Assembly (NCBI GenBank): GCA_016713785.1
Contig: JADJOM010000003.1
Span: forward strand, 1,941,501-2,005,500
Reading direction: 5' to 3'
DNA from: Gemmatimonadota bacterium
Lineage (GTDB): Bacteria; Gemmatimonadota; Gemmatimonadetes; Gemmatimonadales; GWC2-71-9
DNA: 64,000 nt
The first letter of the stretch is position 1; every line of letters begins with the position of its first letter. A program made the translations under genes and the position numbers. Below, piece after piece: positions 34,859 to 44,500 of the stretch. The notes under the pieces are model-generated. The model had not been told where the DNA came from and made no database searches. It worked only from the letters and a program-made list of their open reading frames with translations.

Positions 34859-35287
34859 CTAGAACTGCCGCCGCATCGCCTCGTCCGCGTCAGGGCGGGG
34901 CGTGCGCGTCACCCAGTACCCCTGGCCGGGCTGCGCCGCGCGTACCAGGGAGTTGTGTCCGAACAGCCGGCGCACCACCCCCATGGGGGTGAGCACGACA
35001 AAGTACACCACGCCCATGAAGATCGGGGTGGTGACCCTGGAGAGGGCATGGGCAAAGCCCATCCATCCTCGGCGCACGGCGTCCAGCTGCCGTGGCACCA
35101 GCAGTCCCCCGGCGAGCAGTGCGCCGCCGAGGCTCCACAGGACGTAGGGTGCCACGTCGTGGCCTCGCCAGCGCGAGATCGCGCCGAAGACCGCGAAGGC
35201 CCCGCCGACGGTGAGCCCGAACTTCCGGTTCTCCGCCGCGCTCAATCGAGCTGGAATTCCTTCTGCCAATCCGACGTCTCCTTCCAT
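34859..35287 (-). CDS. SxtJ-like membrane protein
   Basis: This is a 142-residue small membrane protein with hydrophobic segments at about residues 29-42, 50-64 and 85-104. RKFGLTVGGAFAVFG and YVLWSLGGALLAGGLLVP match SxtJ-family proteins, which occur next to NodU/CmcH carbamoyltransferases. The ATG at 35,287 lies downstream of AGGAGG and overlaps the end of the carbamoyltransferase gene by 46 bases. A TTG at 35,245, overlapping the stop by four bases, would give a 128-residue protein closer to the family length. Function unknown; a role with the carbamoyltransferase is inferred from context. Confidence 0.75.
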   Translation of the reverse strand: MEGDVGLAEGIPARLSAAENRKFGLTVGGAFAVFGAISRWRGHDVAPYVLWSLGGALLAGGLLVPRQLDAVRRGWMGFAHALSRVTTPIFMGVVYFVVLTPMGVVRRLFGHNSLVRAAQPGQGYWVTRTPRPDADEAMRRQF

Positions 35288-37080
35288 TCGGGCTGGTCCT
35301 CCTTCCGCAGCAGGAAGGGATACAGGACCAGCGCGTCGATGTGGGTCCGCATGAAGCAGCGATAGGCATCGGCCGGATCGCACACGATCGGCTCGCCCCG
35401 CACGTTGAATGACGTGTTCACCACCACCGGGCAGCCGGTCCGCCGCTCGAAGGCCTGGATCAGGCCGTGGTAGTTCGGGCTCACGTCGGCGGTGACAGTC
35501 TGGATCCGGGCGGAGTAGTCGATGTGGGTCACCGCCGGGATGTCGGAGCGAGGAATGTTGAGCTGCTCGATCCCCCAGAGCTTGCGCTGGGCCTCGGTCA
35601 TGGGGATCTGGCGCTCCCGCTTCACCGGCGCCACCAGCAGCATGTAGGGCGAGTCGCCGTCCAGCTCGAAGTAGTCCTGGACCCGCTCTCGCAGCACACT
35701 TGGCGCGAAGGGGCGGAAGCCCTCGCGGAACTTGATCTTGATGTTCATCTGTGCCTGCATGCGCGGGCTGCGCGGGTCGCCAAGAATGCTCCGCGCCCCC
35801 AGGGCGCGGGGCCCGAACTCCATGCGACCATCGAACCACCCTACGATCTTCTCGTCGGCCAGCAGCGCCGCGGCCCGTTCCAGCAGCGGTTCCCGGTCGA
35901 GGCGCTCGTAGCGCGCCCCGACGCTTGTGAGGTACGTCTCGATCTGTTCCGGCGTGTAGTCCGGACCGAGGTAGGCCCCCCGCATGGCGTCCCGCCCGTG
36001 GGGCGATGGACGCGGCTGCTGGAGCTGCCGGTGCCAGACCAGCTGGGCCACGCCGAGGGCCCCGCCGGCGTCGCCAGCCGCGGGCTGGATCCAGAGGCGG
36101 CGGAAGGGCCCCTCGCGCAGCAGGCGTCCGTTCCCGACGCAGTTGAGCGCCACGCCCCCCGCCAGGCAGAGGTCAGGCAGGCCGGTCACCTTGTGGGCCG
36201 TGCGCGCCATCCGAAGCATGATCTCCTCGCACACCGCCTGAACCGACCGGGCCAGGTCCATCTCCTTCTGGGTCAGCTTCGACTCGGGCACCCGTGGCGG
36301 CCCGCCGAACAGCTCGTCGAAGGCGGGGCTCGTCATCGTGAGCCCGTCGAGGTAGCGGAAGTAGCGCTGGTTCATCCGGAAGCTGCCGTCCTCCTTGAGG
36401 TCGATCAGCTCGCGGAAGATGTGGTCTACGTACCGGGGCTCCCCGTAGGGTGCGAGGCCCATCACCTTGTACTCGCCGGAGTTCACCTTGAATCCGGTGT
36501 AGTAGGTGAAGGCGGAGTACAGCAGGCCGAGCGAGTCAGGCCACTGCAGGTCCTGGAGCATCGTCAGCTCGGCCCCGCGACCTACCCCGATCGACGCGGT
36601 GGCCCATTCGCCGACGCCGTCCATGGTGAGGACGGCGGCCTCGTCGAACGGTGACGGGTAGTAGGCGCTCGCCGCATGGGAGTCGTGGTGCTCGGCGTAG
36701 TAGATCTCGCCCTCGTACTGGAGCGCCTCGCGGATCTCGCGATCCAGGAAGAGCTTCTCCTTGACCCAGAGCGGGCCCGCCATCAGGAACTGGCGGAAGC
36801 CCCGGGGCGCCACCCCGAGGTACGTCTCGAGGATCCGCTCGAACTTGAGCAGCGGCTTGTCGTAGAAGCCCACGGCGGTGAGGTCCGCGGCGGTGATGCC
36901 GGCCTGGCGCAGGCAGAACTCGCTCGCCTTCAGCGGAAAGGCGGGGTCGCCCTTGATCCGGGTGAGGCGCTCCTCGCTCGCCGCGGCGACGATCTCGCCG
37001 TCGCGCAGGAGGCAGGCCGCGCTGTCGTGATAGAAGGCGGAGATGCCGAGGATGTACACCGGACGACGGGCCACGCTCAC
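35242..37080 (-). CDS. Carbamoyltransferase (NodU/CmcH family)
   Basis: This is a 612-residue enzyme predicted to transfer a carbamoyl group from carbamoyl phosphate (via carbamoyl-AMP) to a hydroxyl of a sugar. The N-terminal domain starts VYILGISAFYHDSAACLL and includes the metal site EHHDSHAASA (about residues 128-137). The C-terminal domain has EFGPRALGARSIL and VVVNTSFNVRGEPIV, which are conserved across the family. GTG 37,080 follows a run of seven Gs; GTG 37,074 is an alternative. It comes just after the secreted jelly-roll gene and before SxtJ and DUF5989. It probably carbamoylates the exported polysaccharide. Confidence 0.9.
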   Translation of the reverse strand: MSVARRPVYILGISAFYHDSAACLLRDGEIVAAASEERLTRIKGDPAFPLKASEFCLRQAGITAADLTAVGFYDKPLLKFERILETYLGVAPRGFRQFLMAGPLWVKEKLFLDREIREALQYEGEIYYAEHHDSHAASAYYPSPFDEAAVLTMDGVGEWATASIGVGRGAELTMLQDLQWPDSLGLLYSAFTYYTGFKVNSGEYKVMGLAPYGEPRYVDHIFRELIDLKEDGSFRMNQRYFRYLDGLTMTSPAFDELFGGPPRVPESKLTQKEMDLARSVQAVCEEIMLRMARTAHKVTGLPDLCLAGGVALNCVGNGRLLREGPFRRLWIQPAAGDAGGALGVAQLVWHRQLQQPRPSPHGRDAMRGAYLGPDYTPEQIETYLTSVGARYERLDREPLLERAAALLADEKIVGWFDGRMEFGPRALGARSILGDPRSPRMQAQMNIKIKFREGFRPFAPSVLRERVQDYFELDGDSPYMLLVAPVKRERQIPMTEAQRKLWGIEQLNIPRSDIPAVTHIDYSARIQTVTADVSPNYHGLIQAFERRTGCPVVVNTSFNVRGEPIVCDPADAYRCFMRTHIDALVLYPFLLRKEDQPEWKETSDWQKEFQLD

Positions 37081-37168
37081 GCACCCCCCCAGCGAGACAG
37101 GACTCCCGCCCGGCGCGGCCGGGCGGCGTTCGAACGCGGCCAGACGGGCAAGAAGCAGGCCACCTGCC

Positions 37169-38050
37169 TCATTCTGCGTCGTCCCCGCCCGCCATCGGCT
37201 GGCCCGAGATGTAGACGTGGTCAATCTGCATGAAGTCATCCCGGATGCGTGGCCCCTGCCCGCCACCCCAGGTCGGGTTCCAGCGCCAGGAATAGAACCC
37301 GTTGGGCGCCTGGGGAGTGATGAACGTGATGTTGCGATAGTCCATGATCTGCGTGCCGTCGATCCACATGCGCAGCATCCCGTTGGCCTGTCCCATGTCG
37401 TTGACCTGCATGAGCAGTTCCCACTGGTGCCAGGCACCGACCGTCATCAGTTCCCGCCGTTCCACGTTCTGCCGCAGGACCCGCTCGGGGCGGGTGTGCC
37501 CGCCCTGGTAGAAGTGCAGCTTGAAGGCGGAGGCGGTGAAGTGCTGCGCCCCGCGGCCCTCGAGGATGATGATCCCCTCGTTGCCGGGGGACCGCTGCGG
37601 CGACCGCCCATACCCGAAGTACCCCATCTTGGTGCCGGAGGAGTTCTGGTAGAAATCGGTCCCCTGGATCCTCACCCACATGGTGAAGTACATACTCCGG
37701 TACCGGCGCCGCCCCTGTCCCTCCGACTGCGCCCACGCGCCCACCTCGACCGGGCCACGCCCGGCAAGGAGTCCCCGCGGGAAGCGCGTGGTCATGACGC
37801 CGGGGGCCGAGTGCGGCGCGGACGGATCCGTCTCGAACCGCAGATTGCCCTGCCGCGGCCCGCGACCTTCCCACTTGCCCACCCGGGTCGCGGCCGCCTC
37901 GCCGGCGCCCTCCGGGTTGCTGAAGTCGGCCTCGACGAAACGCTCGTAACCGGTCGGTTCGTGCGGGCGCCAGGTCGCCGTGGACGGGTCCTGGGCCGCC
38001 AGCGCCGCCGGCAGCAGCAGCCACGTCAGGGCCGGCATGGCGCCGCTCAT
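37169..38050 (-). CDS. Secreted jelly-roll (concanavalin-A-like) protein, polysaccharide-lyase-like
   Basis: This is a 293-residue exported protein with a signal peptide (MPALTWLLLPAALAAQ within the first 23 residues). The rest is a predicted beta-sandwich with the motifs GTKMGYFGYGR, GNEGIIILEG, FYQGGHTRPERV and RWNPTWGGGQGP, ending near MQIDHVYISG. The same set of motifs makes up the last 255 residues of the giant lipoprotein at 41,528. Folds of this kind occur in polysaccharide lyases and lectins; no catalytic residue can be assigned here. The ATG at 38,050 overlaps the AsnB stop by four bases, so it is co-translated with an amidotransferase. Confidence 0.8.
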   Translation of the reverse strand: MSGAMPALTWLLLPAALAAQDPSTATWRPHEPTGYERFVEADFSNPEGAGEAAATRVGKWEGRGPRQGNLRFETDPSAPHSAPGVMTTRFPRGLLAGRGPVEVGAWAQSEGQGRRRYRSMYFTMWVRIQGTDFYQNSSGTKMGYFGYGRSPQRSPGNEGIIILEGRGAQHFTASAFKLHFYQGGHTRPERVLRQNVERRELMTVGAWHQWELLMQVNDMGQANGMLRMWIDGTQIMDYRNITFITPQAPNGFYSWRWNPTWGGGQGPRIRDDFMQIDHVYISGQPMAGGDDAE

Positions 38051-40026
38051 CGCATCCCTCCCGCGCTGGTCATCCGTGGCGCCTGCTGCCACCGCTCGCA
38101 CCAGGCTTGGAGCTGGCACAGCGCCCACAGCCCCAGGCCATCATCGCCCTGGCCCCCCTGGAACCGGTCCCACGCCGCCCGAACGGCCGCCGGTGCCAGC
38201 AGCCCCGTGGCCTCCAGCTTCTCCGGCGCGAGCATCGCCTCCGCCCAGGGCCGCAGGGGACCGCGCAGCCATTCGCGGATCGGGACCGTGAAGCCGACCT
38301 TCTCCCGTTCCAGCAGCGCCCGGGGCACCCGCCGGTAGGCCGACTGGCGCAGGATCCACTTGCCGCGCCCGTCCCGCACCTTGAACTGGCGGGGCAGCCG
38401 CCAGCTGAACTCGACCAGGCGGTGGTCGAGCAGCGGAACCCGCGCCTCGAGGCTCACCGCCATGCTGGCCCGATCCACTTTGGCGAGGAGGTCGTCCGGC
38501 AGGTAGGTCATCTGGTCGGCGAGCATCATCCGCTCCAGGAGCGGCGCGGGGCCCTCGAACACGCCTCGGGTCCGGTCCACCTCGGGCCCCGCTCGCCGCA
38601 GGAGGCGCGCGGGCGCGTCCCACATGGACATCAGCGAGCGGTACTGCTCGAACGCCGAGTCGGCGGCCATGAGGCGGCTCAGCTTGTGGGCCTTGCTCCC
38701 CGCCAGGCGGACGCGCCCGGCCCCCGGCACCAGCCGACCGGCCACCCGCTCGACCCGGTCCCAGCCCTCGGGTCCCACCGCCGAGAGGCCGCGGGAGACC
38801 AGGTGCCGCAGCGGCGCGGGCAGGCTGGCCGCCCGCGCAATCATGCGTTCGCCGTGCACGTAGCGATTGTAGCCGGCAAAGAGCTCATCGGCCCCGTCAC
38901 CGGTGAGCGCCACGGTCACGTGCTGGCGAGCCAGCTGGCAGACCAGGTAGGTCGGGATCTGCGACGGATTGGCGAGGGGCTCGTCGTACATCTCCGCGAG
39001 CCGGGGAACGACCTCCAAGGCCGCGTCGCCGGTCAGGTACAGCTCGGTGTGGTCCGTGCCGAGGTGAGCCGCGATCTCGCGGGCGTAGCCCGCTTCGTCA
39101 TGCTCCGCGCGGTCGAAGCCGATGGTGAAGGTGCGAACCGGCCGGGGCGAAAGCTCCTGCATGACCGCGACGACCGTGCTCGAATCCACGCCGCCGGAAA
39201 GCAAGGCGCCGAGCGGCACGTCGGCTTCCATCCGGAGCCGGACCGCGTCGACCAGGAGCGCATCGAACTGGGCCTCGACCTCGGCGTCGGAGCCACCCAG
39301 CCGCGAGGCCTGCCCCGCCGCCGCCACCTCCGCGAGCGACCAGAACGGCTCGGAGGCTGGCAGCGGCTGCGCGGGGTCGCGGATCGTCAACAGGTGACCG
39401 GCCTCCAGCTTGCGGACCCGCTGGAAGATCGTCGCCGGCGCGGGGACGTAGAGGTACCGGAGGTAGGCCAGGACCGCGGTGGAGTCGAGCGAGGGGTCGA
39501 AAGCGGGGCCCTGATGCAGGGCCTTGAGCTCCGAACCGAACGTGACCAGCCCCGGCTCGGCGTAGACGAACAGCGGCTTGATCCCGAGACGGTCCCGCAG
39601 CAGCGTCAGTTCCTGCTGTTCCCCATCCCACACTGCGATGGCGAACATCCCCACGAACCGACGCACCGCAGCCCGGATGCCCCACGCCTCGAACGCGCCG
39701 AGGATCGTCTCCGTGTCGGAATGGCCCCGGAAGGTGGCGCCGCCCGCAGCGAGTTCCCGGCGCAGCGCCTGGTGATTGAACACCTCGCCGTTGAAGACCA
39801 TCGTGAACCGCCCCGAAGCCGACACCATGGGCTGGTGCCCGAGCGCGGAGAGGTCGGTGATGGCCAGTCGCCGGAAACCGAGCGCCACCCGCCCCGCCGG
39901 ATCAACGAAGACCCCTTGGTCATCCGGACCCCGGTGCTCAAGTGTCTCGGTCATCGCGCTCACGACCGCCGACACCACCTCCCGGCTCCCCGGCTCGGCC
40001 TGGATCAGTCCCGCCAGCCCGCACAT
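38047..40026 (-). CDS. asnB: AsnB-type glutamine-dependent amidotransferase
   Basis: This is a 659-residue class II amidotransferase. Cys2 (MCGLAGL) is the nucleophile; HRGPDDQG, NGEVFNH and the ATP-binding SGGVDSS (about residue 265) are present. The length and C-terminal region (EARVPLLDHRLVEF, KVGFTVPIREW) agree with the asparagine-synthetase family. It is clearly distinct from the copy at 14,856. In XrtA-type glycan loci such enzymes are thought to amidate the polymer. Its promoter should be in the 276-base gap upstream, which contains the palindrome at 40,227. Confidence 0.9.
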   Translation of the reverse strand: MCGLAGLIQAEPGSREVVSAVVSAMTETLEHRGPDDQGVFVDPAGRVALGFRRLAITDLSALGHQPMVSASGRFTMVFNGEVFNHQALRRELAAGGATFRGHSDTETILGAFEAWGIRAAVRRFVGMFAIAVWDGEQQELTLLRDRLGIKPLFVYAEPGLVTFGSELKALHQGPAFDPSLDSTAVLAYLRYLYVPAPATIFQRVRKLEAGHLLTIRDPAQPLPASEPFWSLAEVAAAGQASRLGGSDAEVEAQFDALLVDAVRLRMEADVPLGALLSGGVDSSTVVAVMQELSPRPVRTFTIGFDRAEHDEAGYAREIAAHLGTDHTELYLTGDAALEVVPRLAEMYDEPLANPSQIPTYLVCQLARQHVTVALTGDGADELFAGYNRYVHGERMIARAASLPAPLRHLVSRGLSAVGPEGWDRVERVAGRLVPGAGRVRLAGSKAHKLSRLMAADSAFEQYRSLMSMWDAPARLLRRAGPEVDRTRGVFEGPAPLLERMMLADQMTYLPDDLLAKVDRASMAVSLEARVPLLDHRLVEFSWRLPRQFKVRDGRGKWILRQSAYRRVPRALLEREKVGFTVPIREWLRGPLRPWAEAMLAPEKLEATGLLAPAAVRAAWDRFQGGQGDDGLGLWALCQLQAWCERWQQAPRMTSAGGMR

Positions 40027-40226
40027 GCTAGCCCCCCCGTCGGCAGGTGCGGGGTCGTGTGATCGCGCCGGAAGGAGTGCGGTACGTTGCCCGTGGTGCT
40101 GTCATTCGGCAGGAAGCCCGGGATGCAGGGTCTGGAACCAGCGCCTGCCGGGAACCTCCCGGCTGCACGCAGCCCTTTCAGTGCAAGAACTGTAGCAGCA
40201 GCGCGGTCCAAAGGGAGGTCGGTGGG

Positions 40227-40244
40227 TGTTGCATCCACGCAACA
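40227..40244. promoter_or_regulatory. Inverted repeat TGTTGC-N6-GCAACA
   Basis: The six-base arms TGTTGC and GCAACA flank ATCCAC in the 276-base gap between the SGNH hydrolase and AsnB. The same arms with the same six-base spacer occur at 9747-9764, and TGTTGT-N6-ACAACA occurs at 51,840-51,857. It lies 200 bases ahead of the AsnB start. It is a candidate operator; regulator unknown. The rest of this gap shows no other clear signal. Confidence 0.45.
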
Positions 40245-40302
40245 GAACAGAGGATTGTGTAGCGTCCCGGAGGCGCCCCGTGGCGACGGGACGACATTCA
40301 GG

Positions 40303-41508
40303 CTATGGCTGCTGGAGCTTGTCGGCGATGGCAGGGGCGATGCGCTCGGCCACGAGATGAGCCAGGACCCGGTTGCCGAGCGGCGTGAGGTGGGCGTAGT
40401 CAGTGTAGGTCCGCTCCGGCATAGCCCGGAAGATGTCGGTGAGGTCGATGGCCATGCCCCCGACCCGTGCAGCCATCGCCGCCTCGGAATCCCGGGCGAT
40501 CGGGACGACCCGGTGCAGGTACTCTTCGTAGCCAGGCCTCCAGGAACCGACGTCGAACTGGAACAGCTTCTCCTCGACCGCGTCCTTGGGCTTCCCGCGT
40601 TCCAGCAGCAGCATCGGCTGCATCATGAACACCGGCACGATCCCTTCGTTGCGGAGGACCAGACCGGCCCGCTCGTGCATCTTGAGGGCGCTGCGGGGGA
40701 ACACCGACTCGAACCCCGCCACGGCGGAATCCACCGCCATTGGCCGTTGCACTGGCTTGCCCTTGGCGAGCAGCACCACGTTGCGGGCCCCCTGCCCCAA
40801 CAGGTGGATGAACGCGCTCCGACGGTAGAACCACCATCCCACGCCGTACCCCAGCGACTTGAGAGTGGGATCCCCCAGGATCTTCTGGCTTTCCAGGTTG
40901 TAGCCGTAGCTGTCGAACTGGTCGTGGTCGCGATTAAAGAAGTAGAAGTCGTTGTAGCCGTCGAGGAACAGCACCATGTCCGGCTGGTACCCGATGATGC
41001 GCTGGTTCAGGTAAATCAGGTGGTGGTGCGTCCAGGTGCTGGTGATCGCGGCGTTGATGACCTCAACCTTCGTGCCGGGGAAGCGGCCCCCGAGTTCCCG
41101 CTCGAGGTAGGCATCGATGGTAGAATCGTTGGGCAGTACCGGCCAGCTGGGGTCGAGGTGGGGCCACAGTCCGCCCAACCCGTACGCCGTCGAGGCGCCC
41201 ATCAGGAAGATCCGGTAGGTCCCCGCCGGCTTCTCCCGGCTCACCTCGGTGGTGCGGCGGAAGCCAGCCTTGTTGTGCCGGATCCCGCGGGTATCGACGT
41301 ATCCAGGCGCCGGGAGGATGTTCTTGTAAGGATCGAACCGGAACTGGTAGAGATGCGCGCCGTCGTAGCCTTCGGCGGCGCGCAGGTAGAGGCGCGAGGC
41401 GCCCTCGGCGATGCCAAGCAGGACAAGCACCCCCAGCGCCGCCAGCATCAACAGGTGCCAGCGGCGCAACCGGGTAGGGGTGGGCTCGGCGGTGGTCGCG
41501 TCGGTCAT
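40303..41508 (-). CDS. SGNH/GDSL-like hydrolase with N-terminal membrane anchor
   Basis: This is a 401-residue protein. A single hydrophobic helix at residues about 16-36 (HLLMLAALGVLVLLGIAEG) would anchor it so that the catalytic domain faces the periplasm. The block I motif reads FLMGASTAYG with serine in the nucleophile position, followed by the DGYNDF segment and DYAHLT with the catalytic Asp and His. That set is seen in acetyl- and acyl-esterases of the SGNH fold. It may remove or transfer an acyl group on the polymer. ATG 41,508 lies 20 bases after the stop of the giant lipoprotein. Confidence 0.82.
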   Translation of the reverse strand: MTDATTAEPTPTRLRRWHLLMLAALGVLVLLGIAEGASRLYLRAAEGYDGAHLYQFRFDPYKNILPAPGYVDTRGIRHNKAGFRRTTEVSREKPAGTYRIFLMGASTAYGLGGLWPHLDPSWPVLPNDSTIDAYLERELGGRFPGTKVEVINAAITSTWTHHHLIYLNQRIIGYQPDMVLFLDGYNDFYFFNRDHDQFDSYGYNLESQKILGDPTLKSLGYGVGWWFYRRSAFIHLLGQGARNVVLLAKGKPVQRPMAVDSAVAGFESVFPRSALKMHERAGLVLRNEGIVPVFMMQPMLLLERGKPKDAVEEKLFQFDVGSWRPGYEEYLHRVVPIARDSEAAMAARVGGMAIDLTDIFRAMPERTYTDYAHLTPLGNRVLAHLVAERIAPAIADKLQQP

Positions 41509-41527
41509 TGCCCGGCGGGCCCGGCGA

Positions 41528-44500
41528 TCACGGCACCCCGGAGATGTAGACGTGGTCCATGCGCATGTAGTCATCCCGGGTCTTGGGGCCAAGCCCGCCG
41601 CCCCAGGTGGGATTCCAGCGCCACGACCAGAACCCGGCGGTGTTGCCGGCCGTGATGTACTCGAGGTCGTTGTAGTCGAGGATCTTGATGCCGTCGACCC
41701 ACATCTTGAGGATCCCGTTCGCCTGCCCCAGCGTGTTCAGCTCATTCACCATCTCGATGTGGTGCCAGACGCCGACGGTCAACAGCTTCCGGGTATCCGC
41801 GTTCTGGTAGATGATCCGCGCCGGCGTGATGTGCCCACCCTGGTAGTAGTGGATCTTGAAGGCGTTCGCGATGAAGTGCTGGCTCCCCTGGCCCTCGAGG
41901 ATGATGATGCCCTCGTTACCCGCCGAGGTGTTCACGGCGCGGCCGTACCCGAAGTAGCCCATCTTCGTGCCGTTGTTGTTCTGCTCGAAGTCGGCACCCT
42001 CGATCTGCAGCCACATCGAGAAGTAGATCTTGCTCTTCGTGGCCGAGAGCCCCTGTGAGTCCCAGCCGCCCCAGTCGGTGGGGCCGGTGCCGGCCCTGAG
42101 GCCGTTGGGGAACCGGGTGCGGTGCACGTTGGGGGGGCTTTCCGGGGCGGTGAGGTCAGGAAAGACCACCGACAGATTGAGCGTCCCCGTGCCCGGGCCA
42201 TACCACTGCCCCAGCAGGCCACCCAAAGAGCGCTGGGCGCTCGGGATGGAGCTGAGGTTGTGTTCCGCGAAGGCCGCGAAGCTCGGTGGCTCATTCGGAT
42301 GCGCGTTCGGGTTTCCGGGGAGCAGCACGTCGGCGAAGAACGTCACCGGCGGCACACCCGGCGCCGAGAGCGTCACGGTATGAATGCCCGCCAACGGACC
42401 GACCAGCCAATTGGCGCTCACCTCGCCGAGGGAATTCGTGGTGGACACCACATTCTGCAGGGTGCCTCCGTTGGTCACCTGCCAGACGGCCGCGGCGTTG
42501 GGCACCGGGTTGCTCGATGCATCCAGCAGCCGTGCCTTCAGCGCCACGGGGAGGACCGTGCCCACGTTGCCGCTCTGGTTGTTCCCCTGCAGGATCACGA
42601 AGCCGCCGCTCGGCGCGCCCACGCCCAGGCTGACCGTGACCGTCTTGCTGGCCACCCCAGCCGTGGTGGACGTCACGGTCACGGTGGCGGTGTAGCTGCC
42701 CGCGGCGAGTGTACCGGTCGTCGGGGTGAGGGCCAGCGTGGCCGGGGCGGTAGCGCCGCTCAGGTTGGCCGCGAGCCAGCCGGTGGGCTGGCCCGCACCA
42801 TAGGTCACCGAGGCGACGCTCAGCCCGCTGATGGTCCCCGTCCCGCTGTTGGCGGCGGTGACGGTGGCCGGGGTCGGGTTGCTCCCGCTGGTGGTGGCGG
42901 TGAAGACCACGCTCGAGGGTGTGAGAGTCAGGGCGGGCGTGGACCCAACCGTGAGGCGGACTGCGATGTTGCGCGGGCTGTTGGTGGCCACCGGTGAATT
43001 CACCGGGATCAGCGCGCGGTAGGTGCCTGCGGCCAGGCCGGCGATGTTCGTGGTCAGGGTCACGGTCGCAGGCGCGGTCGTCTGGTTGAGGGCCGCGCTG
43101 ATCCAGCCGGTGGCCCCCCCGGCGGTGTAGTTCACCGGCCCTACGGCCAGCTGGTTGAGCGTGCCGCCGCCGGCGTTAGAAATGCTGATCGCCTGCGGCG
43201 CGGGATTGGCGCCGCCAACCGTGACGTTCGGGTTGAAGTCCGCCGGGGACAGCGCGATGAGCGGGGCGGCGGTCTGGCTCGTCACGGTCAGTGTCACTAC
43301 GATGCTCGAGGCGGCCACGCCCGCCACCCCCGAGGTCACCGGAACGGTCGCCGTGTACGTCCCTGCCACCAGCGCCCCGGTGCTCGGGGTCAGGGTGATC
43401 GTTGCGGGCGCCGTCGTGTTGCTGAGGGCGGTGGAAAGCCAGCTGCTGGCCGCGCCGGTGTACACCACCGTCCCGAGGGCCAGCAGGTTGAGCGCGCCCC
43501 CGCCGCCGTTGGAGACCGTCGCCGTCACGGGGGCCGGGCTCGCGCCTCCCTCGCTGGCCGCGAGCGGGATCGCCGACGGCGCCACGTTGATCACCGGGGG
43601 GGAGGTGCCGGCCCCGACGGTGAACGTCACCCGGAAGGTCTTGCTCGCCACGCCCGGCAGACTGGAGGAGATCCGCACATCCGCGACGTAGTTCCCCACC
43701 GCCAGCACCCCGGTCGTCGCCTGCACGTTCACGGTCGTCGGCGCGGTGGTCCCATTCACGGTGGCCGACAACCACCCTCCCTGCCCGCTCACATAGGTAA
43801 TCCCGCCCAGCGCCAGCCCCGAGAGTGTGCCACCACCCCCGTTCGAGACACCCACGAGCTGCAGCGAGGGATTGGCGCCGCCCACTGTGGCCGACATCGC
43901 GAGGTTGGTCGGCGAGAGCGCGATCGACGGCGGGGTTGGCAGCGCACCCACACCCACGCTCACGGTGATCGTGTCGGGGACCACGCCGGCCAGACTCGAA
44001 CGGATCGGCACCTGGGCCAGGTAGGTCCCCGCGGCCAGTCCCGAGGTGCTGGCCTGGAGGGTGACCGTCGCGGGCGCGGTGGCCTGATTGAAGGAGGCGG
44101 TGAGCCAGCCGCTCTGCGCCCCACTGTATCCGATGGTGCCCACCGAGAGCCCGGACAGTGTCAGGCCTCCGGCGTTGACCACCTGCACCGTCTGGGCCGA
44201 GGGGCTCGCGCCACCCACGGTCGCCGCCATGAGCACGGTGTCCGGGGACAGCTCCACCACGGGGATCGAATCGATGGTCAGCGTGGCAAGGACGTACTGC
44301 GGTTGCACCCCGGCCACCGTGGACTGCACCGGTACTGACGCGACGTAGGTCCCTGGCGTCAGGTCCGGCGGGGGGGTGGGCGTCAGGACGATGGTGGTCG
44401 GCGTGCTGGAGGCACCGCCGGCATAGTCCGCCGCGAGCCAGCCGGAGGAAATCGGATTGTACAGAATGGTGCCGACCTGGAGCCCGGTCACCGTCCCGCC

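Noticed and set aside
40179..40197. Sigma-54 promoter upstream of AsnB
   Set aside because: The minus strand reads TGCTACA-N4-TTGCA. The -12 part fits, but the invariant GG of the -24 element is missing.
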